From Haloarcula japonica DSM 6131 (GTDB lineage: Archaea; Halobacteriota; Halobacteria; Halobacteriales; Haloarculaceae): DNA of 64,000 nucleotides. Below are positions 41,498-50,668 of the stretch, one piece after another; the first letter of the stretch is position 1; the number at the start of each line of letters is the position of its first letter. The translations under genes were made by a program, and so were the position numbers. The stretch covers positions 215,894-279,893 of the forward strand of contig NZ_AOLY01000037.1 of the NCBI RefSeq assembly GCF_000336635.1. Direction: 5' to 3'. The notes under the pieces are model-generated. The model was not told where the DNA came from. It saw nothing but the letters and a program-made list of their open reading frames with translations, and did not search any database.

Positions 41498-42481
41498 CTA
41501 CAGTTCGTCGATAACCGCGGCGGTCACGGCCTCAGTCGATGCGTCGCCGCCCAAGTCCGGCGTTCGAGGCCCGGAGTCGAGCACGGACTCGACAGCCGTT
41601 CGAACTGCATCGCCCTGCTCATCGTAGCCGAGATGGTCGAGCAACATCGCGGCGGAGAGAATCATCGCCGAGGGGTTCGCGACGCCGTCGCCGGCGATGT
41701 CCGGGGCAGAGCCGTGTACCGGTTCGAACAGCGCGTTCTCCGTGCCGATGTTGGCCGACGGCAGCAGTCCGAGGCCGCCGACGAGGCCGGCGGCGAGGTC
41801 CGACAGCATGTCGCCGGCGAGGTTCGGACAGATGACGACGCCGTAGTCCTGTGGGTTCATGACCAAGTGCATCGCGAGCGCGTCCATCAGCGCCGTGTCG
41901 TAGGACGCGTCGCGGTCCTCGCCGACTGCCGAGGCGGTGTCGAGGAACAGCCCGTCAGTGGTCCGCATGACGTTCGCCTTGTGGGCGATTGTCACGTCGT
42001 CGTAGCCGTTCTGCTTGGCGTAGCTGAACCCGTATTCGGCGATCTTCTCGGAGGCTTCCTCGGTGATGACCCGCGTACAGGTGGTGACGCCCTCGGCGAT
42101 CTCGCTCTCGATGCCCTTGTAGACCCCCTCGGTGTTCTCCCGTATGAACACGATGTCGGTGTCCGGCTGAACGGCGTCGAGTCCCGGATACGAGCGGGCC
42201 GGGCGAACGTTGGCGAAGGAGCCGACGACTTGTCGGAGCGGCAGGATGACGTCGGCTGCCGTCTCGCCGGCTGCGCCGAACAGCGTCGCGTCGGCGTCGG
42301 CCGCCAAGTCGCGCGTCTCCTCCGGGAGCGCGTCGCCGGTCTCCGCCTTCACTGCATCGCCGGCCTCGCCTTCGACGAAGTCGAAGTCGACGGCGTCGAT
42401 GGCCTCCAGTACCTCGACCGCGGCGGGTGTGACCTCCTGTCCGATTCCGTCGCCGGGAATAACGGCTATCTCGTGTGTCAT
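41498..42481 (-). CDS. leuB: 3-Isopropylmalate dehydrogenase
   Basis: ATG 42481 gives 327 residues; the frame extends upstream but the extension is not conserved-looking. Motifs: [21 protein letters not shown] and [13 protein letters not shown] (about 117), [12 protein letters not shown], and the NAD-site [17 protein letters not shown] (about 265). It oxidatively decarboxylates 3-isopropylmalate in leucine synthesis. It lies next to glpR, as in Haloferax, but is separated from leuCD by two signalling genes. An isocitrate-dehydrogenase-like role is unlikely in this context. Confidence 0.9.
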   Translation of the reverse strand: MTHEIAVIPGDGIGQEVTPAAVEVLEAIDAVDFDFVEGEAGDAVKAETGDALPEETRDLAADADATLFGAAGETAADVILPLRQVVGSFANVRPARSYPGLDAVQPDTDIVFIRENTEGVYKGIESEIAEGVTTCTRVITEEASEKIAEYGFSYAKQNGYDDVTIAHKANVMRTTDGLFLDTASAVGEDRDASYDTALMDALAMHLVMNPQDYGVVICPNLAGDMLSDLAAGLVGGLGLLPSANIGTENALFEPVHGSAPDIAGDGVANPSAMILSAAMLLDHLGYDEQGDAVRTAVESVLDSGPRTPDLGGDASTEAVTAAVIDEL

Positions 42482-42876
42482 AGCGGGAGGCACGTAGCCG
42501 GCTGGTGAAAGTGGTTCGGTTCCGGTGTATCGGTTCTGAGTGCCGCCGTCGATACCGACCCACCACCTGTGAGTGAGCGGTAGCTCTATCGGAGCGCCAG
42601 CGCAGAAAACAGCGATTGGAGCGAAAGCAGACACGTTCAGGGGAGTGGCACGGGCGACCAGCGGACGATGTGAGCGTGTGGAGGGCCGAAGCGAATCTGG
42701 GGATGATCGCTGGCGACCCGTGCGCAACTGTTCGTAGCGAGGGTAACTATGTAGGTTCTATCTTGATACTAGAGATATAGTTGATACTGTGTATACTATT
42801 GCTACAATAGATACTACTGATACAGTATTGGGGTCTGAAACAGATGCACGGAGTGGTCTAAAATACCGTCTCCGGG
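42482..42876. other. Gene-free gap containing a tandem repeat
   Basis: No gene is supported in these 395 bases. The right half (42740-42840) is AT-rich and contains the 9-base periodic repeat at 42765-42827. The left half should carry the leuB promoter. Confidence 0.5.
42765..42827. repeat. Seven degenerate tandem copies of a 9-base GATACTnnn unit
   Basis: Hexamers starting at 42765, 42774, 42783, 42792, 42801, 42810 and 42819 read GATACT, GATATA, GATACT, TATACT, GCTACA, GATACT and GATACA, exactly nine bases apart with variable triplets between. If read as protein it would be a D-T-x repeat, but no gene frame is supported here. It could be a set of phased binding sites. Confidence 0.6.
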
Positions 42877-43638
42877 TTATCGGTACAGCATCGCCTGAGC
42901 GACCTTCTCGCCGCGGTAGTAGCCGGGTGCAGTGGCAATCGTCGCTGGCTTCACCTCGCCCTCAACGGTCACCACGCGGTACTCCCTTTCCGGAACCGAG
43001 ACGTCCTCGCGCATCAGCCGCTGGAACCGTTCTCTGGCGGTGTCCCGCTCGTCGGGGTGGAGGAAGTCGCTCGCCTTCTTCCCGGCAATCTCTGCGAAGG
43101 AGCCCGCATCAAGGAATGCTATGGCCGCCTCATTGGCATACAGAGCCTTCCAGTCACGGTCAAAGAGGAGAATTGGGATCGGCGCAGTGTCGACGAGGTT
43201 GTGGTACCTGTCCTCAGTGCGCTGGACCGCAGTTTCGGCCCGTGCGCTCCGGACCGCGTTCCTGATTCGGTTTGCCAACACGGTGTACTGCTCCGTTCCG
43301 GCTCCCTTCTGGAGGTAGTCAGTAACGCCGGCCGATATCGCCCGGCTCGCGATTTCCTCCGACCCCTTGCCGGTGAACAGGAGAAACGGGAGATCGGGGA
43401 AGTCGTCTCTGACCAGTTCCAGGAAGTCCAGCCCGTCCTTTCGCGGCATATCGTAGTCGCTGACGATGCAATCGATCCTGCCGTCCTGAAGCATCACCAG
43501 CGCATCGTCAACACTCGTCGCGGTCTCCACGGAAAAGGCGGCATCTTCCCGTTCAAGAAACTCTGAGACGATTTCGGCGAAGCCGGGATCGTCGTCGACG
43601 TGGAGTACCTTGATGTCCTCTATCCAGAAGTGGTTCAT
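42877..43638 (-). CDS. Response regulator receiver-PAS protein
   Basis: This 253-residue protein has a receiver domain (HVDDDPGF, phospho-acceptor Asp in CIVSDYDMPRKDGL, Thr in LLFTGKGSEE, and YLQKGAG with the switch Lys) followed by one PAS domain (YHNLVDTAPIPILLFDRDWK to about residue 250). It stops right after the PAS core at VAQAMLYR, with no kinase or HalX domain, so it is either a short receiver-PAS sensor or has lost its output. AT-rich flanks and its place between leuD and leuB suggest insertion. Confidence 0.85.
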   Translation of the reverse strand: MNHFWIEDIKVLHVDDDPGFAEIVSEFLEREDAAFSVETATSVDDALVMLQDGRIDCIVSDYDMPRKDGLDFLELVRDDFPDLPFLLFTGKGSEEIASRAISAGVTDYLQKGAGTEQYTVLANRIRNAVRSARAETAVQRTEDRYHNLVDTAPIPILLFDRDWKALYANEAAIAFLDAGSFAEIAGKKASDFLHPDERDTARERFQRLMREDVSVPEREYRVVTVEGEVKPATIATAPGYYRGEKVAQAMLYR

Positions 43639-43734
43639 GCGGGGCGTTGCCCAACTGTATGCAACTACAGTGTGAAACTACGAAAACGTTAGGTTCTGTT
43701 TCATACGTGTTACGACAGTCTGAGTGACAGAACT

Positions 43735-44475
43735 TCAGAGCTTGTGCCGGAAGGCGTGAAGGACGTTTTCGCCAGTCTCGGTCAGTTCCACCTGTTTCGT
43801 CCGCCCGACATCATTGACCTCGATGTAGCCGTCTTCGACCAACGGGTCGACGATGTTGGCGTTCAACAGCGCAAACTTCGCCTTCTCGTTTGCCGGGTCC
43901 GCGTCGTCGATGAACGAAAGACCGGCGTCCTCGGCGAACCCGATGAGGTCCGATTTCTTTGCCGTATAACTGTCCGTGTTGGTCCGCTTGAGATAGTCAA
44001 GCACCGCGACCTGGTCCCGAGAGATCGCTTCGATGGGGTACGACGGCAGGACTTCCGCACGCTCCATCCCGCGGGTGAGTGGCTCCGCAGAGACCGACGG
44101 GACGTGCTCCTCGGGATGGACGTAGTATGCTGTCGCTGCCGTCGCCATACACGCGATAGCGCTGCCGATAGCCGCCACCTTCGGCCCGCTGGAGACGTTA
44201 ACGCGTACGATGTCCTCGGGATGGTCGGCTGTCAGCGTCGTGACCTCGGCCAGCACGTCATAGAGGTCGTGTAACTCCGTTCGGCGCAGTTTGACACGAA
44301 CACCGTTAGCGTCCAGTTCCTCAACGAGTGCCTGCTGGTACGGTGTCAACTGTGACGGCTCCGTCGTTGTTGTGAGGAGGTACACGTCATCAGCGTTGTG
44401 CTGGTGAATCGGCTCGGCGATCCGGTCGCGTTCGTGCCCCAGCGGCGCGATGTGTATCTCGCGGATCTCGTCCAT
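43735..44475 (-). CDS. HFX_2341/DUF6293-type regulator: CARF-like domain plus winged helix
   Basis: The 246-residue protein has an N-terminal Rossmann-like domain (EIHIAPLGHERDRIAEPI, VYLLTTTT, VRVNVSSGPKVAAIGSAIAC, about 1-130). Its glycine loop SSGPK and overall pattern place it with the haloarchaeal DUF6293 family, related to CARF/Csa3-type nucleotide-sensing domains. The C-terminal 110 residues form a winged helix (DQVAVLDYLKRT, FALLNANIVDPLVEDGYIEV, LTETGENVLHAF). It probably senses a small nucleotide and regulates transcription. No CRISPR array or cas gene is in the window. It is the first of two genes inserted between leuD and leuB. Confidence 0.75.
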   Translation of the reverse strand: MDEIREIHIAPLGHERDRIAEPIHQHNADDVYLLTTTTEPSQLTPYQQALVEELDANGVRVKLRRTELHDLYDVLAEVTTLTADHPEDIVRVNVSSGPKVAAIGSAIACMATAATAYYVHPEEHVPSVSAEPLTRGMERAEVLPSYPIEAISRDQVAVLDYLKRTNTDSYTAKKSDLIGFAEDAGLSFIDDADPANEKAKFALLNANIVDPLVEDGYIEVNDVGRTKQVELTETGENVLHAFRHKL

Positions 44476-44624
44476 GGGCGAACGCCGCCCCGCACAGCTA
44501 TTGGCCTTACCATCTCCAAGACAGAAGATCCGTTCGCACGAACCGAGGTGGTAAAGCGACCTCGCGTCAATCGTCCGCTTCTGCGAACCGGACGCTTACG
44601 CCACGGCTACAAGAGGCCGTATAG

Positions 44625-45269
44625 CTAATCGTCCGCTTCGAGATCCGACCGCGTCTGATCGAGATACGGCAACTGCGAGGCCGTCTCCTCGATAGCATTC
44701 TGATTGGCCTTCATCAGCGCCGTCGTGTCCCAGTTGCCCTCGACGAGGGCCTCGCGCTGGGCGCGGTCAACGCTGACGTTGACCTCGTTATCACCGTAGG
44801 TGACGGTCTCCGCCCGCACGTCGACCTCTATCTCGCCGTCGGGGTTGTCGTCGACCCACTGTTGGAGTGCGTTGATTGTCTCGTGGTCGGCGGTGACCGT
44901 CGGAATGCCGAGCGCGAGACAGTTCCCGGCGAAGATCTCGGCGAAGGACTCACCGATGATGGCGTCGATCCCCCAGCGCATGAGCGCCTGCGGCGCGTGC
45001 TCACGGGAGGAGCCACAGCCGAAGTTGGCGTTGACGACCATCACGTTCGAGTCCTGGAACCGCTCCTCGTTGAACGGATGGTCCTTCTCGTTGTCCTCGT
45101 CGTCGAACCGGAGGTCGAAGAACGCGAACTCGCCCAGCCCGTCGAAGGTGACGACCTTCATGAACCGCGCGGGGATGATCTGGTCCGTGTCGATGTCGTT
45201 CCCGCGGATCGGGATACCAGACCCCTCCACGTAGTCGACAGACGGGATATCCTCGGTCGGGTCGGTCAT
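44625..45269 (-). CDS. leuD: 3-Isopropylmalate dehydratase small subunit
   Basis: This 214-residue subunit has [16 protein letters not shown] near the N-terminus and the swivelling-domain signature [15 protein letters not shown] (about 84-98). It completes the isomerase active site with LeuC, interconverting 2- and 3-isopropylmalate. Its start overlaps the leuC stop by four bases (45266-45269). The C-terminal 20 residues are acidic and probably halophile-specific. Confidence 0.95.
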   Translation of the reverse strand: MTDPTEDIPSVDYVEGSGIPIRGNDIDTDQIIPARFMKVVTFDGLGEFAFFDLRFDDEDNEKDHPFNEERFQDSNVMVVNANFGCGSSREHAPQALMRWGIDAIIGESFAEIFAGNCLALGIPTVTADHETINALQQWVDDNPDGEIEVDVRAETVTYGDNEVNVSVDRAQREALVEGNWDTTALMKANQNAIEETASQLPYLDQTRSDLEADD

Positions 45270-46687
45270 TGCAGCGCCACCTCCTTCAGGTCGCGCACGT
45301 CAGAGACCTCGCCGGTGATGGCCGCGGCGGCCACCATCCGCGGGTTCATCAGGACGGTCCGGCCGTCCTTGCTGCCCTGTCGGCCGACGAAGTTCCGGTT
45401 GGAAGAGGAGGCACAGGCCTCGTCGCCCTCCAGCTGGTCCTCGTTCATGCCCAGACACATCGAACAGCCGGCGTTGCGCCACTCGAAGCCGGCCTCCTCG
45501 AAGATGTCCTTCAGGCCTTCCTCCTCGGCGGCACGCTGGACGCGCTGGCTGCCGGGGACGACGAACGCCCGCACGTCGTCGGCGACTTCGCGGCCCTTGA
45601 CGATGCGGGCCGCACGGCGCAGGTCTGGCAGGCGAGCGTTGGTACAGGAACCCAGGAAGGCGACGTCGATGTCGTACCCTTCCATCGTCTCGCCGGGCTC
45701 GACGCGCATGTGCTTCTGGGCGCGGCGGGCCGTGTCGACCTTGTCGTCGGCCAGCGACTCGGGTTCCGGAATCGGGTCGTCGATGCCGATACCCTGGCCG
45801 GGCGTGGTCCCCCACGTGACGACGGGGTCCAGTTCGCCGGCGTCGATTTCGACGACGTCGTCGTATTCGGCGTCGTCGTCCGAGCGGATCGACTCCCAGT
45901 ACGGTTTGAGTTCCTCGAATTTCTCGGGATTCTCCTGGAAGTAGTCCGTCTCTTCGAGCCATTCGTAGGTGGTCTCGTCGGGGTTGACGTAGCCCGCACG
46001 AGCGCCGCCCTCGATAGACATGTTACAGATGGACATCCGGCCTTCCATGTCGAGGTTCTCGATGGTCTCGCCGGCGTACTCGTAGACGTAGCCGACGCCG
46101 CCCTCGGTACCGAGCCGGCGGATGATTTCGAGGATGATGTCCTTGGCCTCGACGCCCTCGTCGAGTTCGCCGGTGACCTCGATCTTGCGGACCTTCTGCT
46201 TCTCCATCGCGATGGTCTGGGTGGCCAGCACGTCGCGTATCTGGCTGGTCCCGATACCGAACGCGAGCGCGCCGAACGCGCCGTGGGTGGAGGTGTGGCT
46301 GTCACCGCAGACGATGGTCTTGCCGGGCTGGGTGATGCCCTGCTCCGGGCCGATGACGTGGACGATCCCCTGATCGCCCGTCGTCGGGTCCGAGAACTGG
46401 ATGCCGGCGTCGCGAACGTTCTCTTCGAGTTCGGCCATCATCGTCTCGGCCGCGTCGTCACTGTAGGGCCGGTCCTGGTTCGCGGTCGGCACGATGTGGT
46501 CGACTGTTGCATGGGTCAGGTCCGGGCGCGCGACCTCAAGGCCGCGCTCTTTGAGCATCCCGAACGCCTGCGGGCTGGTGACCTCGTGGATGAGGTGTAG
46601 CCCGACGAACAGCTGGTCCTGGCCGTTCGGCAGGGTCGTGACTTTGTGCTGGTCCCACACCTTGTCGTACAGCGTTCCCGAACTCAT
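45266..46687 (-). CDS. leuC: 3-Isopropylmalate dehydratase large subunit
   Basis: This 473-residue aconitase-family protein has [20 protein letters not shown] (about 125-144) and three [4Fe-4S] ligands: Cys in [10 protein letters not shown] (about 355) and the pair in [10 protein letters not shown] (about 415). It is the bacterial-type LeuC rather than the archaeal HACN type. It overlaps leuD and the small upstream gene by four bases each, so translation is coupled through this operon. Confidence 0.95.
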   Translation of the reverse strand: MSSGTLYDKVWDQHKVTTLPNGQDQLFVGLHLIHEVTSPQAFGMLKERGLEVARPDLTHATVDHIVPTANQDRPYSDDAAETMMAELEENVRDAGIQFSDPTTGDQGIVHVIGPEQGITQPGKTIVCGDSHTSTHGAFGALAFGIGTSQIRDVLATQTIAMEKQKVRKIEVTGELDEGVEAKDIILEIIRRLGTEGGVGYVYEYAGETIENLDMEGRMSICNMSIEGGARAGYVNPDETTYEWLEETDYFQENPEKFEELKPYWESIRSDDDAEYDDVVEIDAGELDPVVTWGTTPGQGIGIDDPIPEPESLADDKVDTARRAQKHMRVEPGETMEGYDIDVAFLGSCTNARLPDLRRAARIVKGREVADDVRAFVVPGSQRVQRAAEEEGLKDIFEEAGFEWRNAGCSMCLGMNEDQLEGDEACASSSNRNFVGRQGSKDGRTVLMNPRMVAAAAITGEVSDVRDLKEVALQ

Positions 46688-46947
46688 ACTGTCTCGTCCC
46701 GTCCTTCAGTTCCGCGCTCGTACGCACGAGTGACACCTTCGTCGGGTGCCTCGTGGTCGATGTCTTCCATCGTCTCGTCGCTCTCTTCCCCGTCGCGTTC
46801 GCCGCCGTCGGCGGCCACGACCGGACCGCGGCGAAACACCGCGCCGAAGGTCGAACTCGTCTTCGGGTGCGTGTGCTGGATGCTCCCCATCGTTGTGCGT
46901 GAGTCGCTCTGTTCGCCGTCCGTCGAATCTGTGCGTTCGTTAGTCAT
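46684..46947 (-). CDS. Small acidic protein inside the ilv-leu operon (87 aa)
   Basis: An 87-residue frame exactly fills the space between ilvC and leuC, overlapping ilvC by eight bases at its start and leuC by four at its end. That packing means translation passes through it, which supports a real gene. It is highly polar: many Asp, Glu, Thr and Arg, with one short hydrophobic-basic patch [17 protein letters not shown]. No domain is recognised. It may be a disordered adaptor or merely a translation bridge between two enzymes. Confidence 0.65.
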   Translation of the reverse strand: MTNERTDSTDGEQSDSRTTMGSIQHTHPKTSSTFGAVFRRGPVVAADGGERDGEESDETMEDIDHEAPDEGVTRAYERGTEGRDETV

Positions 46948-47971
46948 CTGCTGGGGCTTCTGTCTTCTCTGCGTCGGCGTCCTCGCCCCACGCGAACAGT
47001 TCGCGCAGGCGGCCGCCGACCTCCTCGATCTGGTGGTTCTGTTCGGCGTCGCGGTACTGCTTGTAGGCCGGCCGGTTGGCCTGGTTCTCGTTGATCCACT
47101 CGCGGGCGAACTCGCCGTTCTGGACCTCTTCGAGTATCTTCTCCATCCCCTCGCGGTCGATGACGTCTTCGCCGCGGGTGAGGCCGCCGTACTCGGCGGT
47201 GTCGGAGACGGAGTTCCACATGCCCATGTGGCCGCCCTCGTACATCAGGTCGACAATGAGCTTGAGTTCGTTCAGGCACTCGAAGTAGGCCATCTCTGGC
47301 GCGTAGCCGGCGTCGACGAGCGTCTCGAAGCCGACCTTGACCATCTCGGTGACGCCGCCACAGAGGACGGCCTGCTCGCCGAAGAGGTCCGTCTCGACCT
47401 CTTCCTGGAAGGTGGTCTCGATGACGCCGGCGCGGGTACAGCCGATGCCCTTCGCGTAGGCCAGGGACTCCTCCTTGGCGTCGCCGGTCGCGTCCTGGTA
47501 GACGGCGATGAGACCCGGTGTGCCCTCACCGCGCTCGTAGGTCCGGCGGACGAGGTGGCCCGGCGACTTGGGCGCGACCATCGTCACGTCCACGTCCTCC
47601 GGCGGCTCGATCTGGCCGTAGTGGATGTTGAAACCGTGGGCGAACTGCAGCGTGTCGCCGGCGTCCAGTCCGTCCTCGATGGCTTCGTACACGTACGGCT
47701 GGACCGTGTCGGGGACCAGCAGCACGACGCGGTCCGCCTCGGCGGCGGCCACGTCGGGGGTCTCGACGCGGAGGCCGGCGTCCTCGGCGTCGGCCCGCGA
47801 AGAGGAATCCTCCCGGAGGCCGACGACCACGTCGACGCCCGATTCGTGGAGGTTCAGCGCGTGGGCGTGGCCCTGTGAGCCGTAGCCCAGCACGGCTACG
47901 GTTTCGTCATCGAGTGTCGATACGTCAGCGTCTTCGTCGTAGTAGACTGTTGTGGTGAATTCGTCAGACAT
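46940..47971 (-). CDS. ilvC: Ketol-acid reductoisomerase
   Basis: This 343-residue class I KARI has the NADPH motif [15 protein letters not shown] (about 29-43), [17 protein letters not shown] with the metal/substrate residues, and the knotted C-terminal domain ([29 protein letters not shown]). It performs the alkyl shift and reduction of acetolactate for valine, leucine and isoleucine. An acidic C-terminal tail ([15 protein letters not shown]) is probably halophile-specific. It overlaps ilvN by eight bases. Confidence 0.96.
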   Translation of the reverse strand: MSDEFTTTVYYDEDADVSTLDDETVAVLGYGSQGHAHALNLHESGVDVVVGLREDSSSRADAEDAGLRVETPDVAAAEADRVVLLVPDTVQPYVYEAIEDGLDAGDTLQFAHGFNIHYGQIEPPEDVDVTMVAPKSPGHLVRRTYERGEGTPGLIAVYQDATGDAKEESLAYAKGIGCTRAGVIETTFQEEVETDLFGEQAVLCGGVTEMVKVGFETLVDAGYAPEMAYFECLNELKLIVDLMYEGGHMGMWNSVSDTAEYGGLTRGEDVIDREGMEKILEEVQNGEFAREWINENQANRPAYKQYRDAEQNHQIEEVGGRLRELFAWGEDADAEKTEAPADD

Positions 47972-48563
47972 CTTTCTCCAGTGTGTTCGGGCCGCGTTCC
48001 AGTGCGGCGGCCCCGGTTCGCACGATCTCCTGCACGTCGAACTGCTTGAACGCCTCGATAGCGGCGTCGACCTTCTGCTTGCTGCCCGTGATTTCGACGG
48101 TGACCGAGTCGGTCGATGCGTCGACGGCCTGGCCGTTGTACATATCGGCGACGGCGTTGATGTCGTCGGGCTTCTCGCCGCTGACTTTCACCAGCGCGAG
48201 CTCCCGACGGACGGCCTCGCCTTCGAGCTCCCTGACGGAGATGACGGGCACGAGCTTCCGCAGTTGCTTTTTCGCCTGGTCGATCCCCGGTTCCGGCTCC
48301 TCGATGAGGATCGTCATCCGGGCTGTGTCCTCGTCGACTGTCGGGCCGACGGTGAGGCTTTCGATGTTGAACTGCCGTCGGCTAAACAGCGCCGACACCT
48401 CTGAGAGGACGCCCGGTCGGTGTTTGACCAGGGCCGACAGCACCGCCTGTCGCGGTTCGTGGGTCACTTCGGCCTCGGGGTCGACGCGGATTCCCTGCGT
48501 GTTGCGTCGGCCCTTCGGGCGCATCCGTTCGTCCGGCGCGGGGCCTGGCATTCCTCCAGTCAT
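47964..48563 (-). CDS. ilvN: Acetolactate synthase regulatory subunit
   Basis: This 199-residue protein has an ACT domain ([22 protein letters not shown], about 45-66) and the IlvN C-terminal domain ([24 protein letters not shown] and [16 protein letters not shown]). It binds branched-chain amino acids (valine in bacterial homologues) and confers feedback inhibition on IlvB. It starts two bases after the ilvB stop and overlaps ilvC at its end. Confidence 0.95.
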   Translation of the reverse strand: MTGGMPGPAPDERMRPKGRRNTQGIRVDPEAEVTHEPRQAVLSALVKHRPGVLSEVSALFSRRQFNIESLTVGPTVDEDTARMTILIEEPEPGIDQAKKQLRKLVPVISVRELEGEAVRRELALVKVSGEKPDDINAVADMYNGQAVDASTDSVTVEITGSKQKVDAAIEAFKQFDVQEIVRTGAAALERGPNTLEKDV

Positions 48564-48565
48564 TG

Positions 48566-50323
48566 TTAGATCATGTCCAGATGGTCTTCGTTGAGCGCGA
48601 ACTGGCCGTTGTCACCGCCGCTGGGGACCATCGGGAAGACGTTCTCCCCGGGGTCGATGTGGGCGTCGATGACGCTCGGGCCGTCGTAGTCGCGTGCTTC
48701 CTGTATCGTCTCCTCGACGTTGTCGTAGGATTCGAGCGTGAACCCGCGAGCGCCGAAGGCCTCGGCGAGCTTGTCGAACTGCGGGATCCACGGGTACTCG
48801 GAGGCCATCCGGCGGCCCTCGTAGAAGCCGTCCTGCCACTGGCGGACCATCCCGACCGCCTCGTTGTTCAGGACGACGTAGGTGATATCCAGTTGCTCGC
48901 GAACCGCGACCGACAGTCCCTGCACGGTCATCAGGAACGAGCCGTCGCCGTCGAAGCAGACGACTTCCTGGTCCGGAGCAGCCAGTTTCGCGCCGATGGC
49001 GGCGGGCACGCCGTAGCCCATCGTTCCGAGGCCGTGGGACGACACCCACGTCCGGGGCTCGGTGTACTCCCAGAACTGGGAGGCCCACATCTGGTGCTGG
49101 CCGACGCCGGTACAGACGATAGTGTCGTCCGGCGTCATCTCCGAGAACTGCTCGACGACGTACTGCGGCTTCAGCGGCTCGTCGTCGGGCGTGTCGTAGT
49201 CCATCGGGTACTCGTCTTTCCAAGTCTGGCACTGGTCGCGCCACTCGTCGGCGTCCGGCGCGCGCGGCATGGCGTCGAACAGCTGCCGGAGCACTTCCCG
49301 GGCGTCCCCGATGAGCGGGTAGTCAGCGTAGATGTTCTTGCTGATTTCGGCCGGGTCGATGTCGACGTGGATGACCTCCGCGTCGGGGGCAAAGGAGTCG
49401 ACACCGCCGGTCAGGCGGTCGTCGAAGCGCGTCCCGATGGCCAGCATGCAGTCGGTGTTGGTAATCGCCATGTTGGCGTACCCGGTCCCGTGCATCCCGG
49501 CCCATTCCAGCGAGAGTTCGTGGTCCTCGGGGAAGCTCCCGATGCCGGGCATCGTCGTGATGACCGGGATCTCGTACTCCTTTGCGAACTCCCGGAGCGC
49601 GTTCGACGCGTTCGCCTTGATGACGCCGCCGCCCGAGAGGATGACTGGGTGCTCGGCTTCGGCCAATGCTTCTGCGGCTTCCTGGACGTTTTCGTCGTCT
49701 GCTTCCTCAGGCACCTCGTAGGTCTCCGGCGTCTCCGGCCTGCCGGGTTCGACCTCGGTTTCGCCCTGTGTCACGTCCTTCGGCAGGTCGACCAGCGTCG
49801 GTCCCTGCCGGCCGGCGTCAGCGAGCGCGAACGCTTCGCTAACATCGTCGCCGACGGTGTCCGAGTCGGCAGCGAAGTAGCTCTCCTTCGTGATCGGCTG
49901 CGTGATGCCGACAGTGTCCGTCTCCTGGAAGGCGTCGTTGCCGACGAACTCCGTCGGGACCTGGCCGGTCAAGGCGATGACCGGGTCCGAGTCCATGTTT
50001 GCGTCGGCGATGCCGGTCACGAGGTTCGTCGCGCCGGGGCCGGACGTGGCGAAACAGACGCCGGGGTCGCCGGTGACGATCCCGTACGCGTCCGCCGCGT
50101 GCGAAGCCCCCTGTTCGTGGGCCATCGTGACGTGGTTGATGTCGGAGTCGTACAGCGCGTCGTAGACGGGCATGATCGCGCCGCCCTGAACGCCGAAGAC
50201 GTAGTCGGTCCCGGCGTTTTCAAGCGCCCGGATGACCGACTGCGCGCCCGTCGTAACGGGCTCCTGTTCCGTTTCTGGCTCTGTCTCGTCCTCTTCCTTG
50301 GGGACGGATGCGCGTTCGCTCAT
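48566..50323 (-). CDS. ilvB: Acetolactate synthase catalytic subunit
   Basis: This 585-residue thiamine-diphosphate enzyme has the activating Glu in MAHEQGASHAADAYG (about 69-83), the FAD/domain segment GTRFDDRLTGGVDSF and the ThDP-Mg motif GDGSFLMTVQ (about 455) with LNNEAVGMV. It makes acetolactate or acetohydroxybutyrate. The first 25 residues are an acidic extension. It is the first gene of ilvB-ilvN-ilvC-small ORF-leuC-leuD. Its ATG overlaps the stop of an upstream ORF, and an attenuator-like hairpin lies about 115 bases upstream. Confidence 0.96.
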   Translation of the reverse strand: MSERASVPKEEDETEPETEQEPVTTGAQSVIRALENAGTDYVFGVQGGAIMPVYDALYDSDINHVTMAHEQGASHAADAYGIVTGDPGVCFATSGPGATNLVTGIADANMDSDPVIALTGQVPTEFVGNDAFQETDTVGITQPITKESYFAADSDTVGDDVSEAFALADAGRQGPTLVDLPKDVTQGETEVEPGRPETPETYEVPEEADDENVQEAAEALAEAEHPVILSGGGVIKANASNALREFAKEYEIPVITTMPGIGSFPEDHELSLEWAGMHGTGYANMAITNTDCMLAIGTRFDDRLTGGVDSFAPDAEVIHVDIDPAEISKNIYADYPLIGDAREVLRQLFDAMPRAPDADEWRDQCQTWKDEYPMDYDTPDDEPLKPQYVVEQFSEMTPDDTIVCTGVGQHQMWASQFWEYTEPRTWVSSHGLGTMGYGVPAAIGAKLAAPDQEVVCFDGDGSFLMTVQGLSVAVREQLDITYVVLNNEAVGMVRQWQDGFYEGRRMASEYPWIPQFDKLAEAFGARGFTLESYDNVEETIQEARDYDGPSVIDAHIDPGENVFPMVPSGGDNGQFALNEDHLDMI

Positions 50324-50388
50324 CGTGTCATCCCTCCGTCTGTTCGTGTTCGGGGTCGATACCGCGGTGATGTGTGTGCTGCGTGCAT
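50320..50388 (-). CDS. Upstream ORF coupled to ilvB (22 aa)
   Basis: An ATG at 50388 opens a 22-codon frame, beginning MHAAHTSPRY and ending GGMTR, whose TGA overlaps the ilvB ATG (ATGA at 50320-50323). It contains no Ile, Leu or Val codons, so it is not a classical attenuation peptide, but translating ribosomes would be delivered directly to ilvB. It may instead be chance. Confidence 0.35.
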   Translation of the reverse strand: MHAAHTSPRYRPRTRTDGGMTR

Positions 50389-50434
50389 GACTGATGACTC
50401 TGTGGTGGTGTGACGAATCAATTCGGCCGGGGGT

Positions 50435-50466
50435 GAAAAGGTAAAGAGAGGGGCTATAGTGCCCCT
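50435..50466 (-). terminator. Attenuator-like hairpin and T-rich tract in the ilvB leader
   Basis: On the ilvB strand a 6-bp GC-rich stem AGGGGC/GCCCCT (50461-50466 and 50449-50454) with a 6-base loop is followed by the pyrimidine/T-rich CTCTTTACCTTTTC. A TATA-like TTTATTA at about 50566-50572 upstream would place it in the transcribed leader, where it could terminate or pause RNA polymerase. Confidence 0.35.
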
Positions 50467-50668
50467 ACAATACGCACGCCGAGAATAGCGGTCGCGGTGC
50501 TGGCGGGTGGTCGAACCTGACGTCCAGCAGCCGCGGTCATCACACCCGAATGCAGTTCGTCCCGAATAATAAACGTTCTGTGATAGTTGTTGGCGGGCAG
50601 CAGCTCGACACCGGGTACTCACCGGTGGCTGCTCACTCGTAGTGACGGCCGGAGGCGAGGTCATCGGC

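Noticed and set aside
42789-43265. 158-codon plus-strand frame that includes part of the 9-base repeat
   Set aside because: Most of it is antisense to the receiver-PAS gene; only the repeat itself is notable.
48563-50413. 616-codon open frame antisense to ilvB
   Set aside because: Shadow of ilvB; no motif, and the sense gene is unambiguous.
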